46,277 nt of DNA from Myxococcales bacterium (GTDB lineage: Bacteria; Myxococcota_A; Polyangia; Polyangiales; Houyiibacteriaceae). Numbering within the stretch: the stretch's first letter is position 1; every line of letters starts with the position of its first letter. Shown piece by piece: positions 28,450 through 38,361 of the stretch. A program made the translations under genes and the position numbers. The stretch lies in contig JAHBWH010000055.1 in NCBI GenBank assembly GCA_019637115.1, positions 1 through 46,277 on the forward strand. Reading direction: 5' to 3'. A model generated the notes under the pieces. It searched no databases. It was given only the letters and a program-made list of their open reading frames with translations, and was not told the DNA's origin.

Positions 28450-29220
28450 TCAGTGCAGCGGGACCGCGAGCACCGGGCACGGGGCGGCGTGGAAGACGCG
28501 CTCGGTGCGCGTGCCCACGAGCGCGTCGAGCAGCGAGTCCTGCCCGTGCGTCGCCATCACGATGAGGTCCGCCGACTCGGCCGCCTCGGCGATCGCGTCG
28601 GGGACCGACCCCGAGCTGTGCTCCGTCCGACAGGTCCAGCCAGGAGGCAGCGGCAGCCCCTCGACCGGCGGCACCTCGCCGACCTGTACGAGCACCACCT
28701 CGCCGGTGGGCGCGGTTGCGCTGATCAGCAAGCGCGAGAGCGCCTCGCAGGCGGCCTTCGCGCTGCGCGCGTCGCCAGCCGGCACCACGACGCGCTCGAT
28801 CCGCGGCATCCCCTCGCGCACGAACGAGCGCGCGCCGGTCGGGATGACGAGGGTCGGCATCGGGAGGTTCTCGGCGATGGCTTCGGCGCGGCTCGCCATC
28901 ATCCAGCGCGCGATCCCGTGGCGGGCGTGCGTGCCTACGACGACCAGGTCTGGACCGAGGCGGCGCAGCGCGTCGAGCGTCGTGTCGACCGGGTCGTCGC
29001 AGCACTCGTGCACCAGCTTCTCGTGCTGCACCGGCCGCGACACGCCCCACGCCCTCAGGACCTCGTCGGCGCCGAGGATGCGCTCGGCGGCGTCCGGCTC
29101 GGTGCCCGCGTGCACGGACACGACCCGCGCCCCCGAGGTCGTGGCCAACGCGAGCGCGTGCTCGAAGGGGATGCGGTCCTCGTCTCGGCGGGCCGCGGCG
29201 GCATGAGCGATGGTGGTCAT
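28450..29220 (-). CDS. tandem universal stress protein
   Basis: The ATG at 29220 gives 256 residues (MTTIAHAAAARRDEDRIPFE). Two UspA domains occupy about 1-145 and 146-256. Domain 1 holds DLVVVGTHARHGIARWMMAS and lacks the usual Gly-Ser of the ATP loop. Domain 2 has LIVMATHGQDSLLDALVGTRTE, with a G-x9-GT spacing compatible with ATP binding, followed by the signature PCPVLAVP. Universal stress proteins are cytoplasmic and are induced by starvation or oxidative stress. The gene lies between thioredoxin and the suf operon on the same strand. Confidence 0.9.
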   Translation of the reverse strand: MTTIAHAAAARRDEDRIPFEHALALATTSGARVVSVHAGTEPDAAERILGADEVLRAWGVSRPVQHEKLVHECCDDPVDTTLDALRRLGPDLVVVGTHARHGIARWMMASRAEAIAENLPMPTLVIPTGARSFVREGMPRIERVVVPAGDARSAKAACEALSRLLISATAPTGEVVLVQVGEVPPVEGLPLPPGWTCRTEHSSGSVPDAIAEAAESADLIVMATHGQDSLLDALVGTRTERVFHAAPCPVLAVPLH

Positions 29221-29439
29221 GGCCCCTATTTCAGCAAGGGGCGTGCCTCGAAAATACTCAATCAATTCGGGTCACCACGTGGGACCATCCGTCGCAACGG
29301 ACGCAAGCGACGTCGCGAAACGTCGCAGCTTCTGCGCCGCCCCCGTGCCGGCCACCGCTCCCAACCCCGCGGCTCGCCCCACCCGCGGCTCGCCCCAAAC
29401 CCGCCGCTCGACCCCCACAGCTTGCCCCAGGGCCCGCGG

Positions 29440-30666
29440 CTACCCGAAGAACGAGCGGACCTTCTCGAGGCCGCGGACGAGGGCGTCGAGGTCGGCCTTC
29501 GTGTTGTAGAGCGCGAGGCTCGCGCGCGCGGTCCCGGTCACGCCGAAGTGGTCCATCACGGGCTGCGTGCAGTGGTGGCCCGTCCGGATCGCGACGCCCT
29601 CGGCGTCGAGGATCGTGCCCGCGTCGGTCGGGTGGATGCCCTCGAGCAAGAACGCGAGCACGCTCGACTTCTTGCGCGCCCGACCCACCAGCGTGAGGCC
29701 CGGCAGCGCGCTCAGGCGCTCGGTCCCGTACGCGAGCAGCTCCGCCTCGTGCGCGAGGACGGCGTCGAGGTCGAGCCCTTCGAGCCACTCGATGGCCGCG
29801 CCGAGCCCGATGGCCTGCGCGATCGCCGGCGTCCCCGCCTCGAACTTGTACGGCAGATCGTTCCAGGTGGAGCCCTCGAAGGTCACGCGATCGATCATGT
29901 CGCCGCCGCCCTGCCAGGGCGGCATCGCCTCGAGCAGCGCGCGCTTGCCATAGAGCACGCCGATGCCGCTCGGCCCGTAGAGCTTGTGGCCGCTGAAGAC
30001 GTAGAAGTCCGCGTCGAGGGCGCGGACGTCGACGCGCGCGTGCACGACCCCCTGCGCGCCGTCGACGAGCGCGACGGCGCCCACCTCGTGCGCGCGACGG
30101 ATCATCGTCGCGACCGGCAGCACCGTGCCGAGGCTGTTGGAGACGTGCGCGAAGGCGACGAGCTTGGTCCGCTCCGAGAGGCGCGCGGTGAACGCCTCGA
30201 GCGTGACCTCGCCCTCATCGGTGATCGGCGCGACCACCACCTTCGCGCCCGTGCGCGCGGCGACGAGCTGCCAGGGGACGATGTTCGAGTGATGCTCGAG
30301 CTCGGTGATCAGGATCTCGTCGCCCGGCTGCAGGTTCGCGCCACCCCAGCTCGCGGCGACGAGGTTGATCGCCTCGGTCGCACCGCGGGTGAAGACGATC
30401 TCCTCGCGCTCGGCCGCGCCGAGCCAGCGCATCACGCGATCACGCGCGCCCTCGAAGCGCGCCGTCGCCCGCTGGCTGAGCACGTGCACCGCGCGATGGA
30501 CGTTGGCGCAGTCCTGCGCGTAGACGCTCGTGACCGCGTCGATCACCGCGCGCGGCTTGAGCGCGGTCGCCGCGCTGTCGAGGTAGACGAGCGGCTTGCC
30601 AGGGTGCGCCTCCTGCGCGAGCGCCGGGAACTGCGCCCGCACGGCCTCGACGTCGAAGCCGCTCAC
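29440..30666 (-). CDS. sufS: cysteine desulfurase SufS
   Basis: The GTG at 30666 gives 408 residues. It overlaps the sufD stop in a GTGA junction, so translation is coupled. It is a PLP enzyme: Schiff-base Lys228 in FSGHKLYGPSGIG and active-site Cys366 in RTGHHCTQP, which accepts sulfur from cysteine as a persulfide. The HHC context and the extended loop identify SufS rather than IscS. It supplies sulfur to the SufBCD scaffold. No sufE or sufU acceptor gene is present in this operon, so the sulfur relay protein must be encoded elsewhere or transfer is direct. It is the last gene of the operon. The next gene downstream starts 220 bp away. Confidence 0.96.
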   Translation of the reverse strand: MSGFDVEAVRAQFPALAQEAHPGKPLVYLDSAATALKPRAVIDAVTSVYAQDCANVHRAVHVLSQRATARFEGARDRVMRWLGAAEREEIVFTRGATEAINLVAASWGGANLQPGDEILITELEHHSNIVPWQLVAARTGAKVVVAPITDEGEVTLEAFTARLSERTKLVAFAHVSNSLGTVLPVATMIRRAHEVGAVALVDGAQGVVHARVDVRALDADFYVFSGHKLYGPSGIGVLYGKRALLEAMPPWQGGGDMIDRVTFEGSTWNDLPYKFEAGTPAIAQAIGLGAAIEWLEGLDLDAVLAHEAELLAYGTERLSALPGLTLVGRARKKSSVLAFLLEGIHPTDAGTILDAEGVAIRTGHHCTQPVMDHFGVTGTARASLALYNTKADLDALVRGLEKVRSFFG

Positions 30667-31885
30667 GAGAGCTCCTCCTCGAGCGCGCCGAGCGCCTCGC
30701 CGCCAGGGAGCTGTGAGAGGAGCGCGTCGCGCATCGCCGCGCGGAGCGCCGACCCGCCCTGTCCGTCGACCGCGTCGACGAGCTCCTTCAAGAACGCGTA
30801 CGTGAGCAGCGCGCGCGCCTCGCTCTCGGGCAGGCCGCGGCTTCGCGCGTAGAAGAGCGCGTCCTCGTCGAGCGCGCCGACCGTCGCGCCGTGCGAGGCG
30901 ACGACCTCGTCGACGTGGATCTCGAGGTGCGGCTTGGTGTGCACGGTCGCCGTCGGATCGACGAGCAGGTTGCGGTTCTGTTGGTGCGCCTCGCAGCCGA
31001 CCGCGCCGGGGTGCACGTGCGATTGGCCATCGAAGATGGCCGTCGCGCGCTCGCGGGCGAGCCCGCGGTAGCGCATCGCGCTGCGCGAGCGAGGCGCGCG
31101 ATGATCGACGCGCACGTGGTGGTCGAGGTGCGTCGCGCCCGCGGCGACGTAGACGCCGTCGAGCCGGCACTCGGCGCCCTCTCCTTCGAGGTGCACGCCG
31201 AGGTCGAGCCGCGCGGGCGCGCCTCCGAAGGAGAAGACGTGGCTGGCGTAGACGCTGTCGCGCGCCTGGCGGACGTCGACCGCGCCGAGCAGGGCGCCCT
31301 CGTCCTCGTGCGTGCGCAGGTGCGTCAGCTTGGCGCCGGGGCCGAGGACGACCTCGAGCACGGCGCTCGTCAGGCTGCTCTGCCCGCGGAAGCGCTCGAC
31401 GAGCGTGAGCTCGGCGTTCGCCTCGAGGACGACCAGCGCGCGCGGGTACGCCGCGTGCCCCGCGATCCCCTCGTAGTCGAAGAAGAGCGGGCTCTCGTGC
31501 GCGCCCGTCACCCGCGCGACGACGCCATCGGCGAAGAGCGCGCTGTTGAGGGCGGCGAACGCGGCGCCGACCCGGAGGTGCTCGCTGCCCGCCCCGTCGC
31601 CGAGGCGCCCGAGCACGAGCGTCGTCGCGCCTGGCGCCACGAAGCGCGCGTGCCCACCGCGGAAGCTCACGACGTCGTGGCCGCTCGGCGGCGCCGCCGT
31701 CGGGGCGAGCTCGAGCGGCGCGGGCGCGAGGTCCGCGCTCACGAGCTCGCGGACGCTCGTGAAGCGCCACGCCTCGGTCTTCTTCATCGGAAGCCCCAGC
31801 TCTTGGAGCGTCGCGGCGGCCTCGACGCCGAGGGGCGCGAGCGCACCCTGCCGCGGGGGCGCGGACGCGAGCGTGTCGAGCAGGC

Positions 31886-31889
<4 letters not shown>
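30663..31889 (-). CDS. sufD: Fe-S scaffold subunit SufD
   Basis: The GTG at 31889 gives 408 residues and overlaps the sufC stop in a GTGA junction. The C-terminal beta-helix core is typical: DHHVRVDHRAPRSRSAMRYRGLARERATAIFDGQ, then HPGAVGCEAHQQNRNLLVDPTATVHTKPHLEIHVDEV, with the conserved His in EVVASHGATVGALDEDALFY. SufD pairs with SufB and the ATPase SufC to assemble clusters and is linked to iron entry. It is cytoplasmic. A 4-base overlap at both ends makes sufC-sufD-sufS one coupled translational unit. Confidence 0.95.
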
Positions 31890-32650
<761 letters not shown>

Positions 32651-32851
32651 GGTGTTTCGTCGATGTGTTCGTCGATGGTGTTCGTCGAAGACGGGATTCG
32701 TGGAAGGCGGGCGTCGAAGGTGCGCGTCGACGTTCGTCGAGGGTGGGCAGCGAGTCTGCGTCGATCCGCGCGTTGGTCGCGCGCGTCACTCGGGGGTTCG
32801 TGGGTGAGTGTTCACCGGTGGTGCGCCGCGACTCGCCGACGCGAAGGAGCT

Positions 32852-32867
32852 GTACGGGGAGCCGTAC
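32852..32867 (-). promoter_or_regulatory. hairpin directly after sufB
   Basis: GTACGG-GGAG-CCGTAC is a 6-bp perfect stem with a 4-base loop that abuts the sufB stop codon. It has no T-run, so it is not a standard terminator. It may stabilise or separate the sufB part of the message. Confidence 0.4.
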
Positions 32868-34328
<1,461 letters not shown>

Positions 34329-34359
34329 GGGACTGCTCTCGGCGGGTCGGAGACGATGC

Positions 34360-34407
34360 GATCTGGGGCTCGGGCGATCTGGGGCTCGGGCGATCTGGGG
34401 CTCGGGC
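34360..34407. repeat. three perfect 16-bp units
   Basis: Three contiguous units of GATCTGGGGCTCGGGC lie between the regulator stop and the sufB start. They occupy the sufB 5' leader within the operon. I see no coding role. Confidence 0.95.
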
Positions 34408-34409
34408 GC

Positions 34410-34886
34410 TCAGGCGTCGGGCGCGGAGGGCTCGGCGGTGTCCACGTGCGTCGCGCGCGTGCGGAGCTGGACGAGGGGCGCGGAGTGGCCGCGCACCATG
34501 TCGGCGAGGGTCACCGCCTCGAGGGCGGTCTGCACGGCAGCGTTGATGCGCTGCCAGTTGGCGCGCACGCCGCAATGCGGCTCGTGCGCGCAGGAGTCGG
34601 AGGTGTCGTCGGTACACTCGGTCACGGCGATCGGGCCCTCGAGCGCGGTGATGATCTCGGCGACGTTGGTCTCTCTAGGCGAGCGGGCCAGCGCGTAGCC
34701 ACCCCGCGCGCCGCGGGTCGCGGCGACGACGCCGGCGCGGCCGAGCGCCTTGAGGACCTTGCTCACCGTGGGCTGGGGGATGCCCGTCTCGTCCGCGAGC
34801 TCGCGGACGGAGAGCGACGCCTCGTGCGAGGCGAGCTGCGTCGCGAGCACGATGCCGTAGTCGGTGAGGCGCGAAATTCTCAGCAT
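34410..34886 (-). CDS. Rrf2-family Fe-S-sensing regulator of the suf operon
   Basis: The 158-residue protein begins MLRISRLTDYGIVLATQLA, a typical Rrf2 start. A winged helix follows (SVRELADETGIPQPTVSKVLKALGRAGVVAATRGARGGYALAR). Three cysteines lie in CTDDTSDSCAHEPHCGV, spaced C-x7-C-x5-C, which matches the cluster-ligand arrangement of IscR and SufR. It likely represses the suf operon when its own cluster is intact. It heads the operon, so it is probably autoregulated. A candidate promoter and overlapping inverted repeat lie at 34925-34975. The exact name (IscR or SufR) is left open. Confidence 0.9.
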   Translation of the reverse strand: MLRISRLTDYGIVLATQLASHEASLSVRELADETGIPQPTVSKVLKALGRAGVVAATRGARGGYALARSPRETNVAEIITALEGPIAVTECTDDTSDSCAHEPHCGVRANWQRINAAVQTALEAVTLADMVRGHSAPLVQLRTRATHVDTAEPSAPDA

Positions 34887-34924
34887 TTCCGAGGACTAGG
34901 GTCGGCGGCTGGGGAGCGCCGCAC

Positions 34925-34948
34925 AATCAGGACCCATCTGGTCCGATT
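34925..34948 (-). promoter_or_regulatory. candidate Rrf2 operator
   Basis: An imperfect inverted repeat with half sites AATCAGGACC and GGTCCGATT separated by CATCT lies just downstream of the -10 element, where a bound repressor would block transcription. It is 39 bp from the regulator start. Binding by the Rrf2 protein is inferred from position and symmetry. Confidence 0.5.
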
Positions 34949-34975
34949 TATGGAGCGCGGCGGGGGGAGCGTCAA
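34947..34975 (-). promoter_or_regulatory. candidate suf operon promoter
   Basis: On the minus strand TTGACG (34970-34975), a 17-base spacer and CATAAA (34947-34952) form a sigma-70-type promoter. Transcription would begin near 34940, giving a leader of about 54 bases and placing the inverted repeat over the start site. Confidence 0.55.
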
Positions 34976-35044
34976 GGTCGCCTTCGACGCCGCGCCGGAT
35001 CGGCGACCGCGGGCGTGCTTCCTCGCGCGGGCTATGCTCGGTCC

Positions 35045-36043
35045 GTGCTCGCCGAAGCATCGTCCGCCGCTCGGCGACCGTACCCCGCGCCGTCGCGCCC
35101 CACACCATCGCGAGCGCACCCCGCGCCGTCGCACCCCGCGCCGTCGCACCCCGCGCCATCGCGAGCGCACCCCGCGCCGTCGTACCCCGCATTGTGCTTA
35201 GCCCCGCCGCGACCTCACCCCGCGCCAATCGCGCCTCGGCGACCCGCGCGGTGGGCGCTCGCGCTCGTGTTGGCGGGCTGCGTGCCGAGCTTCGACGCCT
35301 TCACGCGCGTCGACGCAGACGGCGCGGTCGAGCACGACGCGGCGGTCGATGCCCCCCTGGCGGACGGGCCTCCCAGCGACGCGCCGGCGGACGCGACGCC
35401 ACACGACGCCGGCCCCCTCGACTGCGCGCGCGGGCTGCTGGCGTGCGCGCGCCGCTGCGCCGACCTGATGGTCGCGCCCACCGTCGTCGACTTCGACGGC
35501 GACACGGGCGCCCTGAATCTCCGCGTCATCGACGGCGCTCGCGAGGTCGAGGATGGCCACCTCTTGCTCCACGCGCCCGAGACCTGGCTGCTCTCCTCCC
35601 AGTCGTGGTCCTTCGGCGCGGCCATGACCTGCGCCGAGGTCGAGCTCACCTTCGAGGAGACCGACGCGACGTCGGCCTTCCTCCTCGGGCTGCGCGGACC
35701 CGAGCACGGCGTCCTCGCGCGGCTCCGCCCCGCGATGACGCGCGCCCACCTCGTCAGCTTCGAACCCGGCGCGACGGTCCTCGACGAGGCGCCCTTCGCG
35801 CTCCCCGCGGGCCCCGAGCGCTACCTCGTCCAGGCCTACGTCACGGACGACTACGCGCACGCCGAGGCCGTCCGGCTCTCGACGAGCGAGCACGTCGTGC
35901 TCCACGACACCTACCGCGGCGCGATGAGCACGCTCGAACTCGAGCTCTCGTTCTACGCCGTCCGCGGCCGCGCGCGCGTCGACTGGCTCGAGGTCGGCCG
36001 CCCGACGAGCGGCGCGCGCGAGATCATGGAGCGCGGCCGATGA
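35045..36043 (+). CDS. lipoprotein with LamG-like domain and repeat-expanded N-terminus
   Basis: A hydrophobic stretch WALALVLAGC is a clear lipobox. The mature protein has an Asp/Ala linker (DADGAVEHDAAVDAP) and a beta-rich domain (VDFDGDTGALNLRVIDG, WSFGAAMTCAEVELTFEE, LLGLRGPEHGVLARLR, ARVDWLEVGRP) resembling a LamG sandwich. The start is uncertain. GTG 35045, with TATGCT six bases upstream, gives an abnormally long pre-signal region made of HPAPS repeats. TTG 35192 would give a normal 21-residue n-region but has no ribosome binding site. The 3' end lies in a 91-bp tandem duplication. The end of the frame (GREIMERGR-type tail) is duplicated downstream. Confidence 0.65.
   Translation: MLAEASSAARRPYPAPSRPTPSRAHPAPSHPAPSHPAPSRAHPAPSYPALCLAPPRPHPAPIAPRRPARWALALVLAGCVPSFDAFTRVDADGAVEHDAAVDAPLADGPPSDAPADATPHDAGPLDCARGLLACARRCADLMVAPTVVDFDGDTGALNLRVIDGAREVEDGHLLLHAPETWLLSSQSWSFGAAMTCAEVELTFEETDATSAFLLGLRGPEHGVLARLRPAMTRAHLVSFEPGATVLDEAPFALPAGPERYLVQAYVTDDYAHAEAVRLSTSEHVVLHDTYRGAMSTLELELSFYAVRGRARVDWLEVGRPTSGAREIMERGR
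35085..35190 (+). repeat. 15-bp-type repeat (CACCCCGCGCCGTCG variants)
   Basis: Tandem and partly degenerate units of GCACCCCGCGCCGTC and GAGCGCACCCCGCGC lie upstream of the lipoprotein signal region. In the lipoprotein frame they encode HPAPS repeats. Confidence 0.8.
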
Positions 36044-36140
36044 CGCGCCACGGACAGGCCGCGCGCGCGTCGACTGGCTCGAGGTCGGCCGCCCTGACGC
36101 GCGGCGCGCGCGAGATCCTGGAGCGCGGCCGATGACGCGC
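35966..36140 (+). repeat. 91-bp tandem duplication at a gene junction
   Basis: The segment 35966-36048 recurs at 36057-36140 with four or five changes including one inserted base. Copy 1 holds the 3' end of the lipoprotein gene and its GATGA junction. Copy 2 ends with the same GATGA at the start of the TPR gene. The ancestral state was probably a direct ATGA overlap of the two genes. Confidence 0.88.
36040..36135 (+). CDS. 31-codon ORF created by the duplication
   Basis: The ATG at 36040 overlaps the lipoprotein stop (ATGA) and the TGA at 36133-36135 overlaps the TPR gene ATG at 36132 (ATGA). The product, starting MTRHGQAARASTGS, is an out-of-frame reading of duplicated codons and is unlikely to be functional as a protein. 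It could, however, maintain translational coupling between the flanking genes. Confidence 0.25.
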   Translation: MTRHGQAARASTGSRSAALTRGAREILERGR

Positions 36141-37064
36141 GCACGCACGGGCCCCGCTCGCGGGCGCCGTCCCCGCGCGGGCCGCCCCTCCGGCGGCGGC
36201 GCTCGAATCGTCGCCGCGGCGGCGCTCTCGGTGCTCACGCTCCTTCCCCTCGCGGCGCGAGGGCAACGCCCTCAGCCCGCGGCCACCGACGAGTCCACCG
36301 CGCACTTCGAGCGGGGCGTCGAGCACCTCCGCGCCGAGCGATACCGAGAAGCCGTCGACGCCTTCCGCGCTTCGTACCGGATCGCCCCTCGCGTGACGAC
36401 GATGTGCAACCTCGCCCTCAGCTACGATCGCTGGGGGCCCGAGCACCGCGAGAACGCGGCGCGCGCCTATCGCACGTGCGCGACCGAAGACGAGACGGGC
36501 CGCTTCGCGGACTTCGCGCGCGAGCGGGTCGCCGCGATCGAGCGCGAGCTCGTCCTTGAAGAACCAACCGACGAATCGACCGGCACAGCAACCGACGCAT
36601 CCGCGAGCACGCTGGCTGACGCGACGGGGCCCACCGACGGGGTCGACGCCTCCGAGCGAGCCACGGACCCGCTGTCGCGCCTGCCCGCGCCCAGCGAGCC
36701 CCACGCCGCCCGCCCACGCCCCCTCGCGTGGGTGAGCCTCGCCTCGGCGGTGCTCGGCGCGGCCGCCTTCGCGACCGGCGTCGCGCTCGCGCTCGAGGCC
36801 CGCGCGACGCGCGATCGGCTCGGAGAAGAGGTCGGCGCCGGAGGGCTCGTCGTGCGAGGCACCGACGCCGACCGCCTGCTCGGGCGCGGCGAGTCCTTCG
36901 CGCGTGGGGCCCGCGCGGCCTACGCCATCTCGGGCATCGCCGCCGCCGCGGCCGGTGTGTTCCTCGCGCTCGATCTCGTCCTCGTCGAGCGCGGCGCCGA
37001 CGCCCGCGTCCGCCTCTCGCCCGGGCTGGGCGGCGCGACGCTGCACCTCGACCTCCGCTTCTGA
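36132..37064 (+). CDS. TPR-containing envelope protein
   Basis: The ATG at 36132 gives 310 residues. An Arg-rich n-region and the hydrophobic segment IVAAAALSVLTLLPLAARG form a signal peptide or anchor. Residues about 50-140 contain TPR-like helices (STAHFERGVEHLRAERYREAVDAFRASYRIAP, then TTMCNLALSYDRWG). A Thr/Asp/Ala linker is followed by two hydrophobic helices (WVSLASAVLGAAAFATGVALAL and AAYAISGIAAAAAGVFLAL) and a short beta segment. This arrangement is common in myxobacterial proteins encoded next to kinases or lipoproteins. The exact role is unknown. It was probably once coupled directly to the upstream lipoprotein gene. Confidence 0.75.
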   Translation: MTRARTGPARGRRPRAGRPSGGGARIVAAAALSVLTLLPLAARGQRPQPAATDESTAHFERGVEHLRAERYREAVDAFRASYRIAPRVTTMCNLALSYDRWGPEHRENAARAYRTCATEDETGRFADFARERVAAIERELVLEEPTDESTGTATDASASTLADATGPTDGVDASERATDPLSRLPAPSEPHAARPRPLAWVSLASAVLGAAAFATGVALALEARATRDRLGEEVGAGGLVVRGTDADRLLGRGESFARGARAAYAISGIAAAAAGVFLALDLVLVERGADARVRLSPGLGGATLHLDLRF

Positions 37065-37237
37065 GCCCCACCAGCGTTCGCCCGGCCTCGCTGCGGATTC
37101 GCTGCAGGACGAGCTTCGAGAAGAGCGCCTCGCATCGCTGGTCGATCTGCGCATCCGAGAGCTTCGAGAGATCGTCGGCCAGACCCCCCTCCTCGGCGCC
37201 GGCTCGTCTCGGTTGCGCGGACGCAGCAAGTCCCTGC

Positions 37238-37265
37238 TTGACACCCACGATCCGTTGAGTAACTT
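37238..37265 (+). promoter_or_regulatory. tRNA-Phe promoter
   Basis: TTGACA (37238-37243), a 16-base spacer and TAACTT (37260-37265) precede the tRNA by 28 bases. The -35 element is consensus. Transcription would start near 37272, at a 7-bp hairpin (37273-37289) in the 5' leader. Confidence 0.6.
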
Positions 37266-37293
37266 CCGCGCTCCTCGTCATCGACGAGGGGTT

Positions 37294-37369
37294 GCCCAGA
37301 TAGCTCAGTTGGTAGAGCAGGGGATTGAAAATCCCCGTGTCGGCGGTTCGACTCCGTCTCTGGGCACCA
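37294..37369 (+). tRNA. tRNA-Phe (GAA)
   Basis: The 76-base cloverleaf has acceptor stem GCCCAGA with TCTGGGC, D-arm GCTC-AGTTGGTA-GAGC, anticodon stem GGGGA with TCCCC and loop TTGAAAA (anticodon GAA), and T-arm CGGCG-GTTCGAC-TCCGT-type pairing. CCA is encoded at 37367-37369. It has its own promoter and terminator. Confidence 0.98.
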
Positions 37370-37371
37370 CC

Positions 37372-37400
37372 GAACCCGCGGCCTCCGCGGGTTCTTTCGT
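37372..37400 (+). terminator. rho-independent terminator after tRNA-Phe
   Basis: A perfect 10-bp stem, GAACCCGCGG with CCGCGGGTTC, and a 3-base loop (CCT) are followed by TTTCGTT. It starts two bases after the encoded CCA. Confidence 0.85.
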
Positions 37401-37557
37401 TCCGTCCGCCTTCCGTTGCGTCCGGTCGGCCGTCAGCCTCCGCTTCGTCGCGTCGCTGGCCCCGACGCTGACGCGCGGCGCGACGAAGCCTTCGGCCCCC
37501 AGCGTCCGTACGACTTCGTCCGCGCGGACTGAGCGCGCACGGCGACTGGGGGCGCCT

Positions 37558-38088
37558 TCAGCGGATCCGGAGCGCGTGGCCCACGCCATGGAGCACGGCC
37601 GCGATGCGCACGGCGTCGTGGACCTGCTCCGCGGTCATGCCGCCCTTGCGGACGACCGACTCGTGGCTGCGCACACAGGCCTCGCAGCCGTTGATGGCGC
37701 TGACCGCGAGGCAGAGCAGCTCGAAGGCGACCTTGTCACCCGCGGGCCGCGCGATGCGGTTCATGCGCAGGCGCGCGGGGAGCTTGTAGTCGCCCTCGAC
37801 CTCGGTGCCCTCCACGAAGTGCCGGAAGCGATAGTAGACGTTGTTCATGCCCATGAGCGCGGCCGCGGCCTTCGCGTCGTCGAGCGTCGCGTCGCTCACC
37901 TTGCCCGCCGCGTCGGCGACGACCGCCTGCGTGAGCTCGTCCTCGCCGACGGCGTAGGCGCACGCGAGCGCCACGCCCCAGCGGACGTCGTCGTCCAGCT
38001 TCGAGTCGGTGAGCACGGCCTGGAGGTTGAGCTTGAGGTCCTTGGCGGCCTCGGGGAGGCGCTCGCGGAGGGCGTCGATGTTCTGCAT
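37558..38088 (-). CDS. ahpD: alkylhydroperoxidase AhpD
   Basis: The ATG at 38088 gives 176 residues (MQNIDALRERLPEAAKDLKL). The CxxC pair Cys135 and Cys138 in NGCEACVRSHE with His142 is the AhpD catalytic and proton-relay site. The length is typical. AhpD reduces AhpC in several actinobacteria and proteobacteria by coupling to lipoamide systems. The gene lies downstream of ahpC on the same strand with a 273-bp gap, and AAAGGAT lies near -14. A 9-bp hairpin (38128-38148) and an 18-bp direct repeat (38268-38303) occupy the gap. Confidence 0.95.
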   Translation of the reverse strand: MQNIDALRERLPEAAKDLKLNLQAVLTDSKLDDDVRWGVALACAYAVGEDELTQAVVADAAGKVSDATLDDAKAAAALMGMNNVYYRFRHFVEGTEVEGDYKLPARLRMNRIARPAGDKVAFELLCLAVSAINGCEACVRSHESVVRKGGMTAEQVHDAVRIAAVLHGVGHALRIR

Positions 38089-38127
38089 GAGGAGGATCCT
38101 TTCTCTGAGGTCTCGATGATGTCGGCG

Positions 38128-38148
38128 TCGAAGGACCCCGTCCTTCGA
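38128..38148 (-). promoter_or_regulatory. strong hairpin between ahpC and ahpD
   Basis: TCGAAGGAC-CCC-GTCCTTCGA is a perfect 9-bp stem with a 3-base loop. There is no T-run on the coding strand, so it is more likely an mRNA stability or processing element, or an attenuator, than an intrinsic terminator. Confidence 0.45.
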
Positions 38149-38267
38149 GCCGGCCGTGTAGGGGTCTGGTTCGTATTCGCCCGGGAGGCTCGCGGAGCGA
38201 GAGCCCGAGGGGAAGAAGTCGTCGTGCGATGCTCCAAAGAGGCCCGGAGGGTCGGCGCGTCGCCCCC

Positions 38268-38303
38268 TCGGCGTGGTTGGACGCTTCGGCGTGGTTGGAC
38301 GCA
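38268..38303. repeat. two 18-bp direct repeats
   Basis: TCGGCGTGGTTGGACGC occurs twice in immediate tandem (the 18th base differs) in the ahpC-ahpD gap. Role unknown. Confidence 0.85.
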
Positions 38304-38361
38304 CCGCGGGGATCGCCGTGACCACCGAGGCCCGCGACGAGTCGCCCCAGAGCGCGAACGC

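Noticed and set aside
36418-37281. Antisense ORF over the TPR gene as a full protein
   Set aside because: Most of it is the shadow of the TPR gene. Only the first 70 codons look protein-like, and these are reported as a finding.
37294-37369. tRNA-Phe as an integration site of a mobile element
   Set aside because: No integrase and no duplicated tRNA 3' end are visible nearby.
38104-38148. Intrinsic terminator after ahpC
   Set aside because: The hairpin is strong but no T-run follows on the coding strand.
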